DNA of 64,000 bases from Opeltia flavorubescens (lineage: Eukaryota > Ascomycota > Lecanoromycetes > Teloschistales > Teloschistaceae): the NCBI GenBank assembly GCA_000442125.1, contig KE546965.1:2170001-2234000 (forward strand), given 5' to 3'. Of the stretch, positions 33,485 through 44,873 are shown piece by piece. The stretch's first letter is position 1. Each line of letters begins with the position of its first letter. The notes below the pieces were generated by a model that was given only the letters and a program-made list of their open reading frames with translations, did no database searches and was not told the DNA's origin. A program made the translations under genes and the position numbers.

Positions 33485-34746
33485 CTAGAGGTAGCGACGG
33501 GACGAGAATGTAGAACCCTCTCTTTCCGCAGTTGGGTTGACCGAACTCGATGTACTTAGAGGTGTGTTCTCGTCGTTAACACGGCGACCGGATCCCACGT
33601 TCGAACTAGAGGCAATTGGCCTGACGCGGACGGCACGAGGAGACCCAGAACTAAATCCCAAACTGGGATTGACTGTTGAACTCTGGCTGAGCGGTTGGAC
33701 ATTCGACTTGCCTTTTGCGCCAAAAGGAAACACACTGGATCCAAGAGTGCTGCTGGAATGCCCGGACAGAGAATCAGCGCGCCCGGGATGAGAACTTTCC
33801 TCTGAGAGACGGAGATGGGATAGCGAAGCCGCGGGGTTGACGTCTTTTGGGCGACGGCTGGAGTCGTTGGCAGAACGGAGATTGCTAGAGGCGTTTCCGG
33901 CAGATACGACTGGCATCCTTATATCCGTCTTCTCTGATGCTGCTGTACCAACAGTATTCTGCGTCCCTTCAGATGAGATACGTCCAGCGATGCTGGAGGA
34001 GGGTTCCTTTGCCTAGAATGGATCAGCCATTGTATGAATAACCAGGACGATCAGGCAGATCTTACCATTGGATTTGTATAGCGATCGTGATGGTAACGGG
34101 CGGTAAGAGACCCTTTCGATTCAGTGTTGTTGCGGTTTAGCATGCGGACTCCAGGTGCTTGAGCTGTTGATTGCTTGACTGGTGTCACCGGTTCAGCAGG
34201 GATAGTCTTAGAGACAACGTCAGCTATGCCGCCACAGTCGTTGCTTCCCGGAAAACTGAGGTACCTTTTTGACTCCAGTCTCTTTGTCATAATCGGGCTC
34301 GGGGGTTAGGCGAATACCTGCCGACTCAAGGCGTTGTACGGCGATAGCGGATCCTTTCTTAAAGTAATCGTTATCCATACGGTCAAGGCAAAATAGACGT
34401 CGCTCGATTGCTGCTTCGCTGATGGCAAACTGCGTTCCTCAGTGCGTCAGCATGACACTGAGTGTAAGCGTTCTGTAATGCCAAAGCCGATGGAACGTTG
34501 AATTGACATCCTGTGAAAATATTCGCCAAGTGAAAGGTCGAGTGAAACACGATGTTTTNTTATCATGGTTATGTAGAAAAGCTAACTTACTGTGTTCAAG
34601 CTGGGAAACCTCTTCTTCAGGCTGATGACAATTAATTTCAAGGGTAGGTCCCCGAGCGCATCGCTGTAGCAGATGAACTCATCCATCTCGGTATTCCAGC
34701 TGTCCGGAAGACCAGCACTTGAAGGCACACGACGAGGAGGAGCCAT
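33485..34746 (-). CDS. Orphan protein with Myb/SANT-like N-terminal region
   Basis: Model: complement(join(33485..34012,34066..34206,34265..34429,34591..34746)), 329 residues; every intron is phase 0. I do not recognise a named family. The first 90 residues contain SWNTEMDEFICYSDALGDL, VISLKKRFPSL and AISEAAIERRLFCLDRMD, a pattern of Trp, acidic and hydrophobic residues like the Myb/SANT-type helices of fungal hypothetical proteins. The rest is Ser/Arg-rich, low complexity and likely disordered (phosphorylation-prone RR-S and S-P sites). A nuclear role is an inference only. The first intron carries base N at 34559. The third exon's acceptor (CTCTAAG) was set by phase. Confidence 0.68.
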
Positions 34747-35495
34747 GCCGTAGTCACGTTTGAAAGGGAACTCGCAAGCTTGCCACTCAGGTCTAGTTCT
34801 CGCTGTCAGCCAATTATTACCTGATAGACACCTTGCAGTGAACATCATGGAATGTCATGCATAAGATCATTGAAATCGTATGCAAGCGTTTCGAAGTGAA
34901 TTGCAGAAATGCCCAGTGAAGTTTCTGTTGAATCTTTTTGATGAATTCGTGCAAGCTTTCAACATTTCGGAAAGGTCTTACCTTATTGGTTCGCGATTGT
35001 GCTTCGATCTGTGTAGTAATACCATAGTTCTTCTGTCCGGAATCTTCTTGCGGAATATTGTACATGGATTTATGACGTGAAGGAGAATCTCGAATGTGTA
35101 CCACCCTTCAAACGACCCAACCACTCAGACGGCCAACTCGATTAATTGTACCGACAAGAAACCAGGAAGCAGATCTCCACTTGTTGGTGAGTCTCATGGG
35201 GTTGCATAGGCTTCTAGGTTTTGAAACGGGATAAGACGAGTACAACAATGAGAATTTCCGTTAAGTTTCAAGCTCCAAACGCAGGAATTCTTCAGCCCAG
35301 GCAGAGAACTTCCAGTCTTTTACAATGGAGTATCTAGCGGACAGAATAATGTACAGATATGCTCACCTCAAGCGGTAGAATGGTGCAGCCTTTGGCCGTG
35401 GAATCGTGGAATCATCCAATACACGCTTTTCTGTTGGAACGCTTCGACATTATTTCACTTAGACCGCCATGAGTCGAGGAATCTCGAAATCAAAC
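34747..35495. other. Spacer between tandem minus-strand genes
   Basis: 5' region of the orphan gene and 3' UTR of adenylate kinase. Frames are open across parts of it, without family features. Confidence 0.4.
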
Positions 35496-36495
<1,000 letters not shown>

Positions 36496-36890
36496 TGGGG
36501 GAGCAAGGATATAGAGAAGGCTTGACCAGGGCCAGAAGTAACAGATTTCTATTTTAGAGCTCTGGCCAAGCAGGAGAGGGGAAATGCGAGTGGGAAGAAG
36601 CCGTGGGAGATTATTGGGAGAGCGGGATCGGGACAGTTATGAAGCTTCCTCGCTTCAGCGCCGAGCGGAGCTTTAAGCTAAACGCCAAGCCTCTAACTAA
36701 CGCGCTTTATGATTACGGGCCAGTGCTACTGGCTCTCTGTACGTACACTTTAATTCTTCAGAAACGTTGTGACGAAAGTTTATCACGGCTCTATATCTTC
36801 GAAGTACTACCTTGTCCCTTATCCCATCTTCAAATTGTCGCTACAGCACGTCTGAGTCCCAGGGAATAGGGTCTATCTCCACACTTCACG
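36496..36890. other. Divergent promoter, ADK1 / RPN8
   Basis: A 395-base bidirectional region. I looked for a yeast-type PACE element (GGTGGCAAA) and did not see one. Confidence 0.45.
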
Positions 36891-38073
36891 ATGCCCGCAA
36901 CCACCGCCGAAACACTTTCACTCGTCACAAGAACAGTCTCCGTCGCCCCGCTAGTTCTCCTCTCTGCTGCAGATCATTTCGGTCGCTCCGGTAAAGGCCC
37001 TCGGAAACGCGTTGTAGGGGTATTACTGGGTCAAAACGACGGTCAAAATGTACGGGTATCAAATAGCTTTGCTGGTTAGTATCAATTCGAATGGTAAATG
37101 TACAGAGAGAGCTGACTTTCGTATCAGTTCCCTTCGAAGAGGATGACAAAGATCCTTCAGTATGGTTTCTAGATCACAACTATGTTGAGTCGATGAACGA
37201 CATGTTCAAAAAAGTCAACGCTCGGGAAAAGCTCATAGGATGGTATCACTCGGGTCCCAAACTGCGAGCGTCCGATCTGGAAATCAATGAGCTTTTCAAA
37301 AGATATACCCCGAATCCACTTCTAGTCATCATAGATGTCCAACCAAAGGAAGTTGGTGTGCCAACCGACGCCTATTTCGCCGTAGAAGAGATCAAAGACG
37401 TATGAAAGAACCCTGGCTTTTAGTACCCTTTTTCGTCGGCTGATTGCTGTAGGATGGTACTACTACGTCGAAGACTTTCGTTCACACACCCTCGGTGATT
37501 GAAGCGGAGGAAGCCGAAGAAATAGGAGTTGAACACCTGCTTCGAGATATTCGAGACGTCGCTGTTGGCACACTTTCCACCCGAATCACCTCTCAGCTAC
37601 AGTCGTTACAAGGTCTCCATCTCAGATTACGGGACATAGGCCAATACTTGCAGAAAGTCCTCAACGGTGAATTACCGGTCAATCACGCAATTCTTGGAAA
37701 TTTGCAAGATGTTTTTAATCTACTTCCAAACCTATCGACACCCACGACGGCTCCTCAAATCAACGGCGCAACATCCTCCACCGACAATAGTGAATTAGCG
37801 AGAGCGATGAGTATCAAAACTAACGACCAGCTGATGGCCATCTACTTAAGCAGTCTGATACGAGCAATAACGGCGTTCCATGATCTTATTGAGAACAAAA
37901 TACAGAACAGGCAACAACAAGAAGAAAAGGATTCGAAGAAGGAAGAGGGCAAGGAAGAAAAGGACAAGGAGGGTAAGAAGGCCAATGGAGAGTTGGACGG
38001 TGAAGTTCAGGAGGGCAAGGAACCAGAAAAGCCGAAGAAAGAGAAAGGAAAAGAGACGGACAAGAAGAGATAA
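36891..38073 (+). CDS. RPN8: 26S proteasome lid subunit RPN8
   Basis: Model: join(36891..37074,37128..37399,37453..38073), 358 residues. RPN8 forms the MPN dimer with the deubiquitinase RPN11 in the 19S lid. Seen: [73 protein letters not shown], and the C-terminal helical domain ([20 protein letters not shown]). The JAMM metal-binding HxHx(7)SxxD pattern is not complete, as expected for the inactive MPN of RPN8. The C-terminus is a highly charged Lys/Glu repeat region (about 60 residues). Introns are 53 nt each. Confidence 0.97.
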
Positions 38074-38613
38074 CAGGAGGGAGGAGTCGAATTGAACAGT
38101 TTGAGTCCAGTGTAACACCTTCCATGTCGTCACACAGGTCGCACGAACCGTCCTCTACCATGAAGCTGTGCTCAAGAACTACTAACCACTCATAGAAGGT
38201 CCCATCATATGCTCTATCCCTTCGCTGTGTTTAAGGGAGGAAATCTTTGGCGACCCTGTCTGCTCTTAAGACGTCCTCGGATCTGCACGAGAAATCTTAG
38301 CTAGGTCGGGGGCCAACCTTCTGTGAAAGCGGCCAAGTACCGACGGTACTTATAGCCCCTGCCTGGGGTCCAGATCAAGCTGTCAGGAACCGTTTGCTTT
38401 GCATGCGCGACACCGGTCAAGGTTAATGTGTGGTGACGTTTAGCAACCCCACTTCCCCGCCGTGACCAGACATTGCTATCCTACATGTGAAAAACTACGT
38501 TATCTCTTTTCTTTTCTGGTATTGCTTTTCCACTGCAGGTCTTTGGGAATTCTCTAGTTTCTTACCGTTGCAATCAAGCAACATCATAACTGATATTCTA
38601 TCCAATTCAAGCC
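38074..38613. other. Spacer between tandem genes
   Basis: 3' side of RPN8 and promoter of the oxidoreductase. Nothing further is supported. Confidence 0.4.
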
Positions 38614-39919
38614 ATGTCGTCGACATCTCAAACAATTCGCTGGGGTATCCTAGGTAGATTTCCTGACTCGAGCAGCTACTATGATCTGAAAATTGGCTGA
38701 TGCATGCTATAGCTACTGGCATGATTGCTGATCGTATGTTTTAAGACCCTTCAGTTCCTACGTTTGTAATTGCTAACCGCACCTAGTCTTCGTGAAGGAT
38801 TTGATTCTCGACCCATCAACACGTGATGTTTCAGACGTCAAACATGAAGTAAAAGCAGTTGCTTCCTCAACCTCGGCGGATCGAGCCAAGCAATTTATTG
38901 AAGACTGTAAAGTCCCTGAGGGCGCTATCGCATATGGCTCCTATGAAGAGCTCGTCAAAGACAAGAACGTAGATATCGTTTACGTTGCAACCCCCCATTC
39001 GCACCATTATCAGAATACAATGCTTTGCCTCGAGGCTGGGAAGCACGTGCTATGTGAAAAGGCCTTCACCACCAACGCGGCGCAAACCAAAAGATTGATT
39101 GAGACAGCTGAAGCAAAGAAACTGTTTCTTATGGAAGCCGTCTGGACGCGCTTCTTCCCCCTTAGCATACAGATCCGCAGATTCATCGAAGATGGCAATC
39201 TTGGGGCCGTCCACCGCGTCATCGCAGACAACAGCTTTGGAGATGATGTCGAGGCAAAGTACGGCACCACCCACAGGATGATAAACATGGACCTCGCCGG
39301 AGGATGTCTCCTCGATTTGGGCATCTACTCGTTGACATGGCTCTTTCAAACTCTTTACCATACACTCCCTTCCTCTAAGCGACAGCCACCTAAAGTCGTC
39401 TCGGCTATAACGCCCTACGCTGCCACCGGCGCCGACGAAATGACATCTATGATCCTCACCTTCCCTTCTGCCCCTGGTCCCGCCCCAGCAGGCACGCCTG
39501 ACGGCTCCACCCACCCGGCCCACGGTATCGCACTCACAAATCTCCGCGTAGCAACAAATCCAGATGGCCACAACTCCGCACGCCCAGCAATCCGCATCCA
39601 AGGCACAAAAGGCGAAATCCAAGTCGACGGCCCGGCCTTCCGACCTTGCGTCTGGCGCTTCATAGCTGCGAAATCCGACGACAAAAAAGGCAAAGGGGAA
39701 CCCAAGATCGAGGAACACGTCTGCGACATTCCAGGTCAGGGCATGTTCTGGGAAGCTGATGAGTGCGCAAGGTGTATCCGGGACGGGAAGATTGAGAGCG
39801 ATGTCATGGGGTGGGAGGAGAGTGTGGTGATTATGGAGGTGATGGATGAGGTGAGGAGGCAGGGGGGTGTGATCTATCCGGAGAAGATTGAGAGTTTGGA
39901 GTATCCGTTGGCTTTGTAG
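38614..39919 (+). CDS. Gfo/Idh/MocA oxidoreductase, dihydrodiol dehydrogenase-like
   Basis: Model: join(38614..38653,38713..38733,38787..39919), 397 residues. The N-terminal Rossmann start is spread over three exons: IRWGIL, then ATGMIAD from a 21-nt microexon, then LFVKDLILDPSTRD. Further signatures: DIVYVATPHSHHYQNTMLCL, AGKHVLCEKAFTTN (EKP-type motif with Ala in place of Pro), FLMEAVWTRFFPL, GGCLLDLGIYSLTW. The family includes D-xylose 1-dehydrogenase (NADP+)/trans-dihydrodiol dehydrogenase. Likely a cytosolic NAD(P)-dependent dehydrogenase acting on a sugar or cyclic diol; substrate unknown. Introns are 59 and 53 nt. Confidence 0.92.
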
Positions 39920-40302
39920 TGGTGGGGAGCGACGGTTGTATATAAGGGTCAGATGTATATCGCCACGCATTCGATTGCTCCGAAGCCTCTCTTGAAGAAT
40001 ATGATCATCAAGAATATGATCACTCTTTTAGATAATGACGTACAGGAGCTGAGCTAGCATCTTGAGGAAATCTTTATCCATGGAAGATATGTCATGAAAA
40101 GACTACTTCGTCTTTATGATGAACTATCAACTCTAATACCTAGTCAACTGGTATCCCCATTCCAGAGATAAAATGAAGAAGCTGGTATATACTACGTAGC
40201 CCCCATTCCAAATATCCAAATATTCTCACAAGGGTATATACAAGCCATTAGAATCCCTATACCTACTTCCATAAACAATCATCTTCCATTACAACCGACT
40301 GG
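39920..40302. other. Spacer between convergent genes
   Basis: 3' UTRs of the oxidoreductase and Hook genes. A near-duplicate AAGAATATGATCA pair lies at about 39994-40023. Confidence 0.4.
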
Positions 40303-43117
40303 TCATCTCCTACCCATACCGCCACCTAGATTCCCCTCTACAATTCTCCTCTGCCTCCCCAACCAACTCACCGGCTGCTCGCTCCGTCTCTGTAGAGTGA
40401 CATTGCTGACTTGCAACCTACCGGCCATGTCATGGAAGGCGGATGCCATGAGCCGTTGCTCGCGTTTGAGATTCGTGTTTTCGGTGCGGAGGGATGTGAG
40501 TTCTGTTAGGATTTCGGGTGTAGGGGAGGGAGGCTATGACATTGCGGTTAGTTTCGCGAAGTAGGAGCAGGCTTTAAGAGGATTGAAAGGATGGTCAAAT
40601 AAGCTTGAAGAGCAAGTATGGTGGAATAAAGATAGAAAATGGCAAAACGATGATATCTATAAGATTATATGAAAGAAACCAATGATTGTAAAAGGTATGG
40701 ATACAGAACGGCGCGAGATATCACAACAAATGACTGAGATTCTAGAAGACATTACCTTTTCTTCCTGCGTCTCCTTCAAACGCACTTCCTCGTCAGCTTT
40801 GGATTTTGCTAGATGTCGCTCGAGGTTGGCGATAGTTTCTCTCTGCCGTTCGACTTCCTGTAATATTATAGAATGATCAGCAATCACTCGATATAGACTC
40901 CGGTCGTGAAGTAACTTTGCTTTTCTTAAACCACGATATAGTTGAAGAAGGGACGGATCTCTTGGGCAGGATTGATGCGAAGGCAAGCGGTTGATCTTCA
41001 ACGACAGGAAGAACAACTTCCGTGTATACCTTTTGTGTTTCCACCATCGTTTTCCTGCCTTGCATGATCATCTCGCCGTACTGATTGATATAATCGAGCT
41101 TGTCTTCCGGTCCCTTGCCGGACTTGACAGTGGCAATAAGATCCTTGATCGCTTGGCTTATTTGTGAGTTGTCCTGGCATGAGGCGTTCTGGCCCATAGG
41201 CTGTGGTAATGTTCCTTTCTGTTCTCGGTTTTCTGATTCGAGGCGATCCGCTCTTTCCTGTAGTAGACTGTGATCATTCTGGAGCTCCTTTAGCTGGACA
41301 GAAGTATCTGCTTTTATCTGTGCAACCATTTCAAGCTTGTCCATGGCAACGTAGGAGACTGCAAGATGATTAGCATGTTGCTCGTCAATGTTCATGTGGC
41401 TATAGGGGAGGGACTTACGATCTTTCTTGGCCAGATCGAGCTCTTTCATAAGCTTTGACTCAACTTCCTTCCGCTTGATCTTTTCGGTGTCGAGTCGTGC
41501 GCGCAGAGTGTGGATGGCTTCGTTACTAATGAGACTGTGAGCTGGCTGCGCTTGTACTCCATTGAAAGCAGGGACTCCAAACCCATGCCCTGAGCCCGGC
41601 TCTTCCGCTGATCCTGAGGAGGTGAAGCTTGATTGGCGTATGTCTTGGGGTCTCGGCCGATGATTAGCTTCTTGAAGTAGACGTTGCAACGTAACTATCT
41701 CGGCGGCTTGCTCTTGAGCAATGCTTTCCAATTGCCTATTCTGCTTTTCGATATTTGATCTTCGGTCCTGGGCTTTCGGTTGTGTGTCTGTCAGATCCGT
41801 AAATTCACCCTCAAGATTATCATTGTCCCGTGAGCTTATGCTGGAGACGCTGCTGGACCTGACTCCCCGGCGAAGCTGAGCAATAACTTCCTGATCTTGC
41901 TTATGTTGTTTATGAAGACTATCGTTGTCAGCCTTTAGCTGACGCTGTATTCTCGCAAGGTCGGCGTTATGTTCTTCAATTCTTGGTACCAGCTGCTTGT
42001 ACTCCGTTACTTGTGTAGTCAGGCTGATGTTCTCACGACGAATCCGCTGTGTGACCTCAGTATCGCGCTGCAAATTCTCAATCTCTTTTCGATGAGAATC
42101 GTTCTTTTCTCGGAGGGAGTCATTCTCCTTTTTCATGCCGTTGCTCGTCCCTAATTGTTGCTTGAGTTTATCCACCAAGTTCGCCTTCTTCGCCAAAGCA
42201 TCCCTCTCCTTCCTGACTTCGTCAAGCTCGTCACGAGCATCTTGAGCTTTCCGAGCAGACGAGATCAATGATGCCTCTTGATTGTCGATTTTCCTCTGCA
42301 AAGCTTCGGTAATGCGTACTTGCTGTGCGAAGCGTGTCTCTTGGTCTGCAAAATCATTCTCTTGTTGCTCGATCTTGGATTGCAAGTCGTTAAAAGTATG
42401 CGTATCCTTATCGCTGCGACTAGAGCCGTCTTGCTTGTGATCCTCGGCGTCGGTCAGGAGTTGTTGGAGAGTACTGTTATGGTCTTGAAGGCGGGCCATT
42501 CTTTCGTCCAAATTCCTTACCCTGTCTCTTAAATCACGATTTTCTTCAATCAGAAGCTCATTCTTTGCCATGCTTTCTCCAAGGCGTTCTTCAAGCTCCA
42601 ATTGTGGATCCACCACAAAGGTTGAGGGTGTGACACTACCGTCGTCTTTTTGTCCATTCTCTGCCTGCGAGACTTCTGTGCTCTCGATCAATTCCTTTAA
42701 TGCTTGTTGCGAGGTAGGCGACAGATTAAACATCTTCAAGATGTACTCATCTTTCCGGGGGGAAATAATCGTAGCTTGGAGTACGAGCTGGAACAGCTCG
42801 ATGAGTTCTGGGGCTGAGGCATTCTGCGCAATTGCTTGTAAACCTTCTCCTGCACGAGGGGCGTATAAAATTTGGGCGCGATCCTCTGATATGTATGACA
42901 CTAGAGTTCCGTGTAGAAATCTGAGGTTCTCGTATCGAGGGATCCATTTGGCGGTATTGGCTCGACTTTCGGGCAAGCTGCTAGTGAAGTAAGTCGGATC
43001 AATGTCGCGTAGAATGTCCCAGAGAATGTGACCGTCATTGAGCTCATTCAGATGTTTGACGTCCTCGGTAAGATTGAAGGTGTTGATCCATTCCAGAAAC
43101 GCTATTTGGGTTTCCAT
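40303..43117 (-). CDS. HOK1: Hook family dynein/endosome adaptor (HookA-like)
   Basis: Model: complement(join(40303..40533,40756..40857,40916..41358,41419..43117)), 824 residues. Hook proteins link dynein to early endosomes. Seen: an N-terminal Hook domain (METQIAFLEWINTFNL, HILWDILRDIDPTYF, APELIELFQLVLQATI), then about 550 residues of coiled coil, and a C-terminal cargo-adaptor-binding region (DYINQYGEMIMQGRKTMVET, then LKREQRLMASAFHDMAGRLQ in the last exon). The intron at 41359-41418 is 60 nt, in frame and without stop. The donor at 40915 (GTTACT) is unusual, and the last intron is 222 nt. An upstream in-frame ATG at 43156 would add 13 residues, but METQ fits the family start. Confidence 0.92.
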
Positions 43118-43748
43118 AGCCGCTGCGGAGTGAGAACAAGTTTTTGCGTGCGCCAACTAATTATTGAAAGTGCTTCATAAGTATTGACAGCATAGAGGAT
43201 ATGATTACTTGACTCGGAGAACATCTTGAAAAGGAACAGACAACATGTGGAATAAATGGCCTTGTTGTTGCTCGAAGTGGACGCGAATGGGCTCGGGACG
43301 ATTGTTCGTGTACAAAGCGCTTTGTATCTTCAAAGACAATTCTTTGTGCATTTTCCAGCCAAAGTGGATCACAAGCACAACGTATGTACGCAGTCATGCG
43401 TCGTCAATTTATGTAGAGTACGTTTGCAAGGTGGTCTTGACGGTAATTAAATTCCATCATGAAACTAAATCGATGATTTGATATTGGAGGTATATTTCAA
43501 GACTTCGTCATATACAAACCCGAAGTCCAATTTTGACAATGCAGACCAAATCTCTCCCATTCAGCCATCCTCCAGTGAAACTTTTTGCGAACCACCGCTT
43601 TCCTAAATTGAAACACAACCTCTCGCCAAACCCATCCAAGCGCCGTCCTCGTTCTTATTCGCAGATTATGGATCCCAAACCCTTGCGCCTAAATAAAGGG
43701 AAGCCTGCATGCCATCAATCATACCATATAGGACATTCTTATCTCTTC
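43118..43748. other. Spacer between tandem minus-strand genes
   Basis: 5' region of the Hook gene and 3' UTR of the I9 gene. Nothing more is seen. Confidence 0.4.
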
Positions 43749-44116
43749 TTATCGTTCCAAAGGCTCTTGCTGCTTCGTCATAACGAGACCATCCTCCTCT
43801 ACCACCGGTCTATGTGAATTTGAAAGCGTAGTGATGGTGTCAATGATTTCGTTGGATACAGTGGCAGCAAAGCCTTTGATCAAGCTGTATTCTTGCATAA
43901 TCTTGCCGCCCTTATTCAACGATGTTAGAAGCTTAGACACATCTTTTGGAAAGAATCACTTACAGCGGCTACAACGGCATCTTTTGCCTCTTGCAAGATT
44001 GAAGGAGGTGTATCTTCGGCATAAGTTACCAGGACCTGCCGTTCTGCTGGTACAAGAGCTGTATTGCTCAACGTCGCAAGTCCGAACAAAGGGAGCACAA
44101 GGTTGGAAAACTTCAT
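43749..44116 (-). CDS. Secreted I9-domain peptidase-inhibitor-like protein
   Basis: Model: complement(join(43749..43910,43964..44116)), 104 residues, single 53-nt phase-0 intron with GTAAGT donor. The start MKFSNLVLPLFGLATLSNTA is a signal peptide, followed by one inhibitor_I9 module: VLVTYAEDTPPSILQEAK, GGKIMQEYSLIKGFAATVSN and the closing VVEEDGLVMT. I9 modules are propeptides of subtilisins or free inhibitors such as yeast Pbi2. Here there is no protease attached. Pbi2 lacks a signal peptide, so this secretory form points to a subtilisin target in the vacuole/secretory path or outside the cell. Confidence 0.85.
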
Positions 44117-44873
44117 AGTCGAATTTGTCGGTGAAAATATTTGCGTTATTTTCTTCGAAGGCGCGAATAGTGAGAACTGTATTGTATAGCATATGAATGT
44201 ATCTCGTTATGCATTTAAAGTCGTTGCCTGAGGGCTGCAGAATGACGTTGAGAAGGGCTTGGCATTAAATTGCGCCTTTCTATTTGCGTGCATTAAAAAA
44301 GTAGTGTGCCACATCTGGTTAGTGGATTACTGTTTTGTTCCACATTTAAACTTCAACTCTTCTTTACTTCTTCTACAGTACAACCATCTCTCACTTCTCC
44401 TACTTCTGCTACTCACACAAAATCAGCTTTCGGTCATCGAGAAGAAACTACAGCGTCAACGTGGTGTACCATCAGCCATCAAATAAAGCAGAGGTAATCG
44501 GTTTGCGACCAAGGGGGTTGGGTTAGCGGCGCAATACAGTCTTACAAGGAGGAGGAACCTGGGCAACCTCTGTCGAAACCGGCACGAGGTGTTGAGAGTA
44601 GATTGGTACTGGACTGGGAGATATGCTCTACTTCGATTCTAGCTAGCAACGACTTGAAGAACTGCAAACTTTCTTGCTATTGTCGTCCTGCAGGCACATT
44701 TCATTGACAAATTTCGCTGCCTGCGCCAAACATTACATCAATAGTGCAAGAGCCCTTACCGGCAGGAATATTTCTTATTCTTGAAGTCAACCACAGTTTC
44801 ATTCTGCTGTTGCTCCTGTCCTTGCACTCTCCCTCACTTTCCCCAAACCCTTCAAGTTTTACAGTCATCCACC
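44117..44873. other. Divergent promoter, I9 protein / PCF11
   Basis: 757 bases between two outward-reading genes; the part next to PCF11 is pyrimidine-rich (CTTCTTCTAC-type runs around 44360-44410). Confidence 0.4.

Noticed and set aside
37846-38161. Hydrophobic minus-strand frames that look like membrane proteins
   Set aside because: They are the complement of the Lys/Glu-rich RPN8 tail and carry no independent support.
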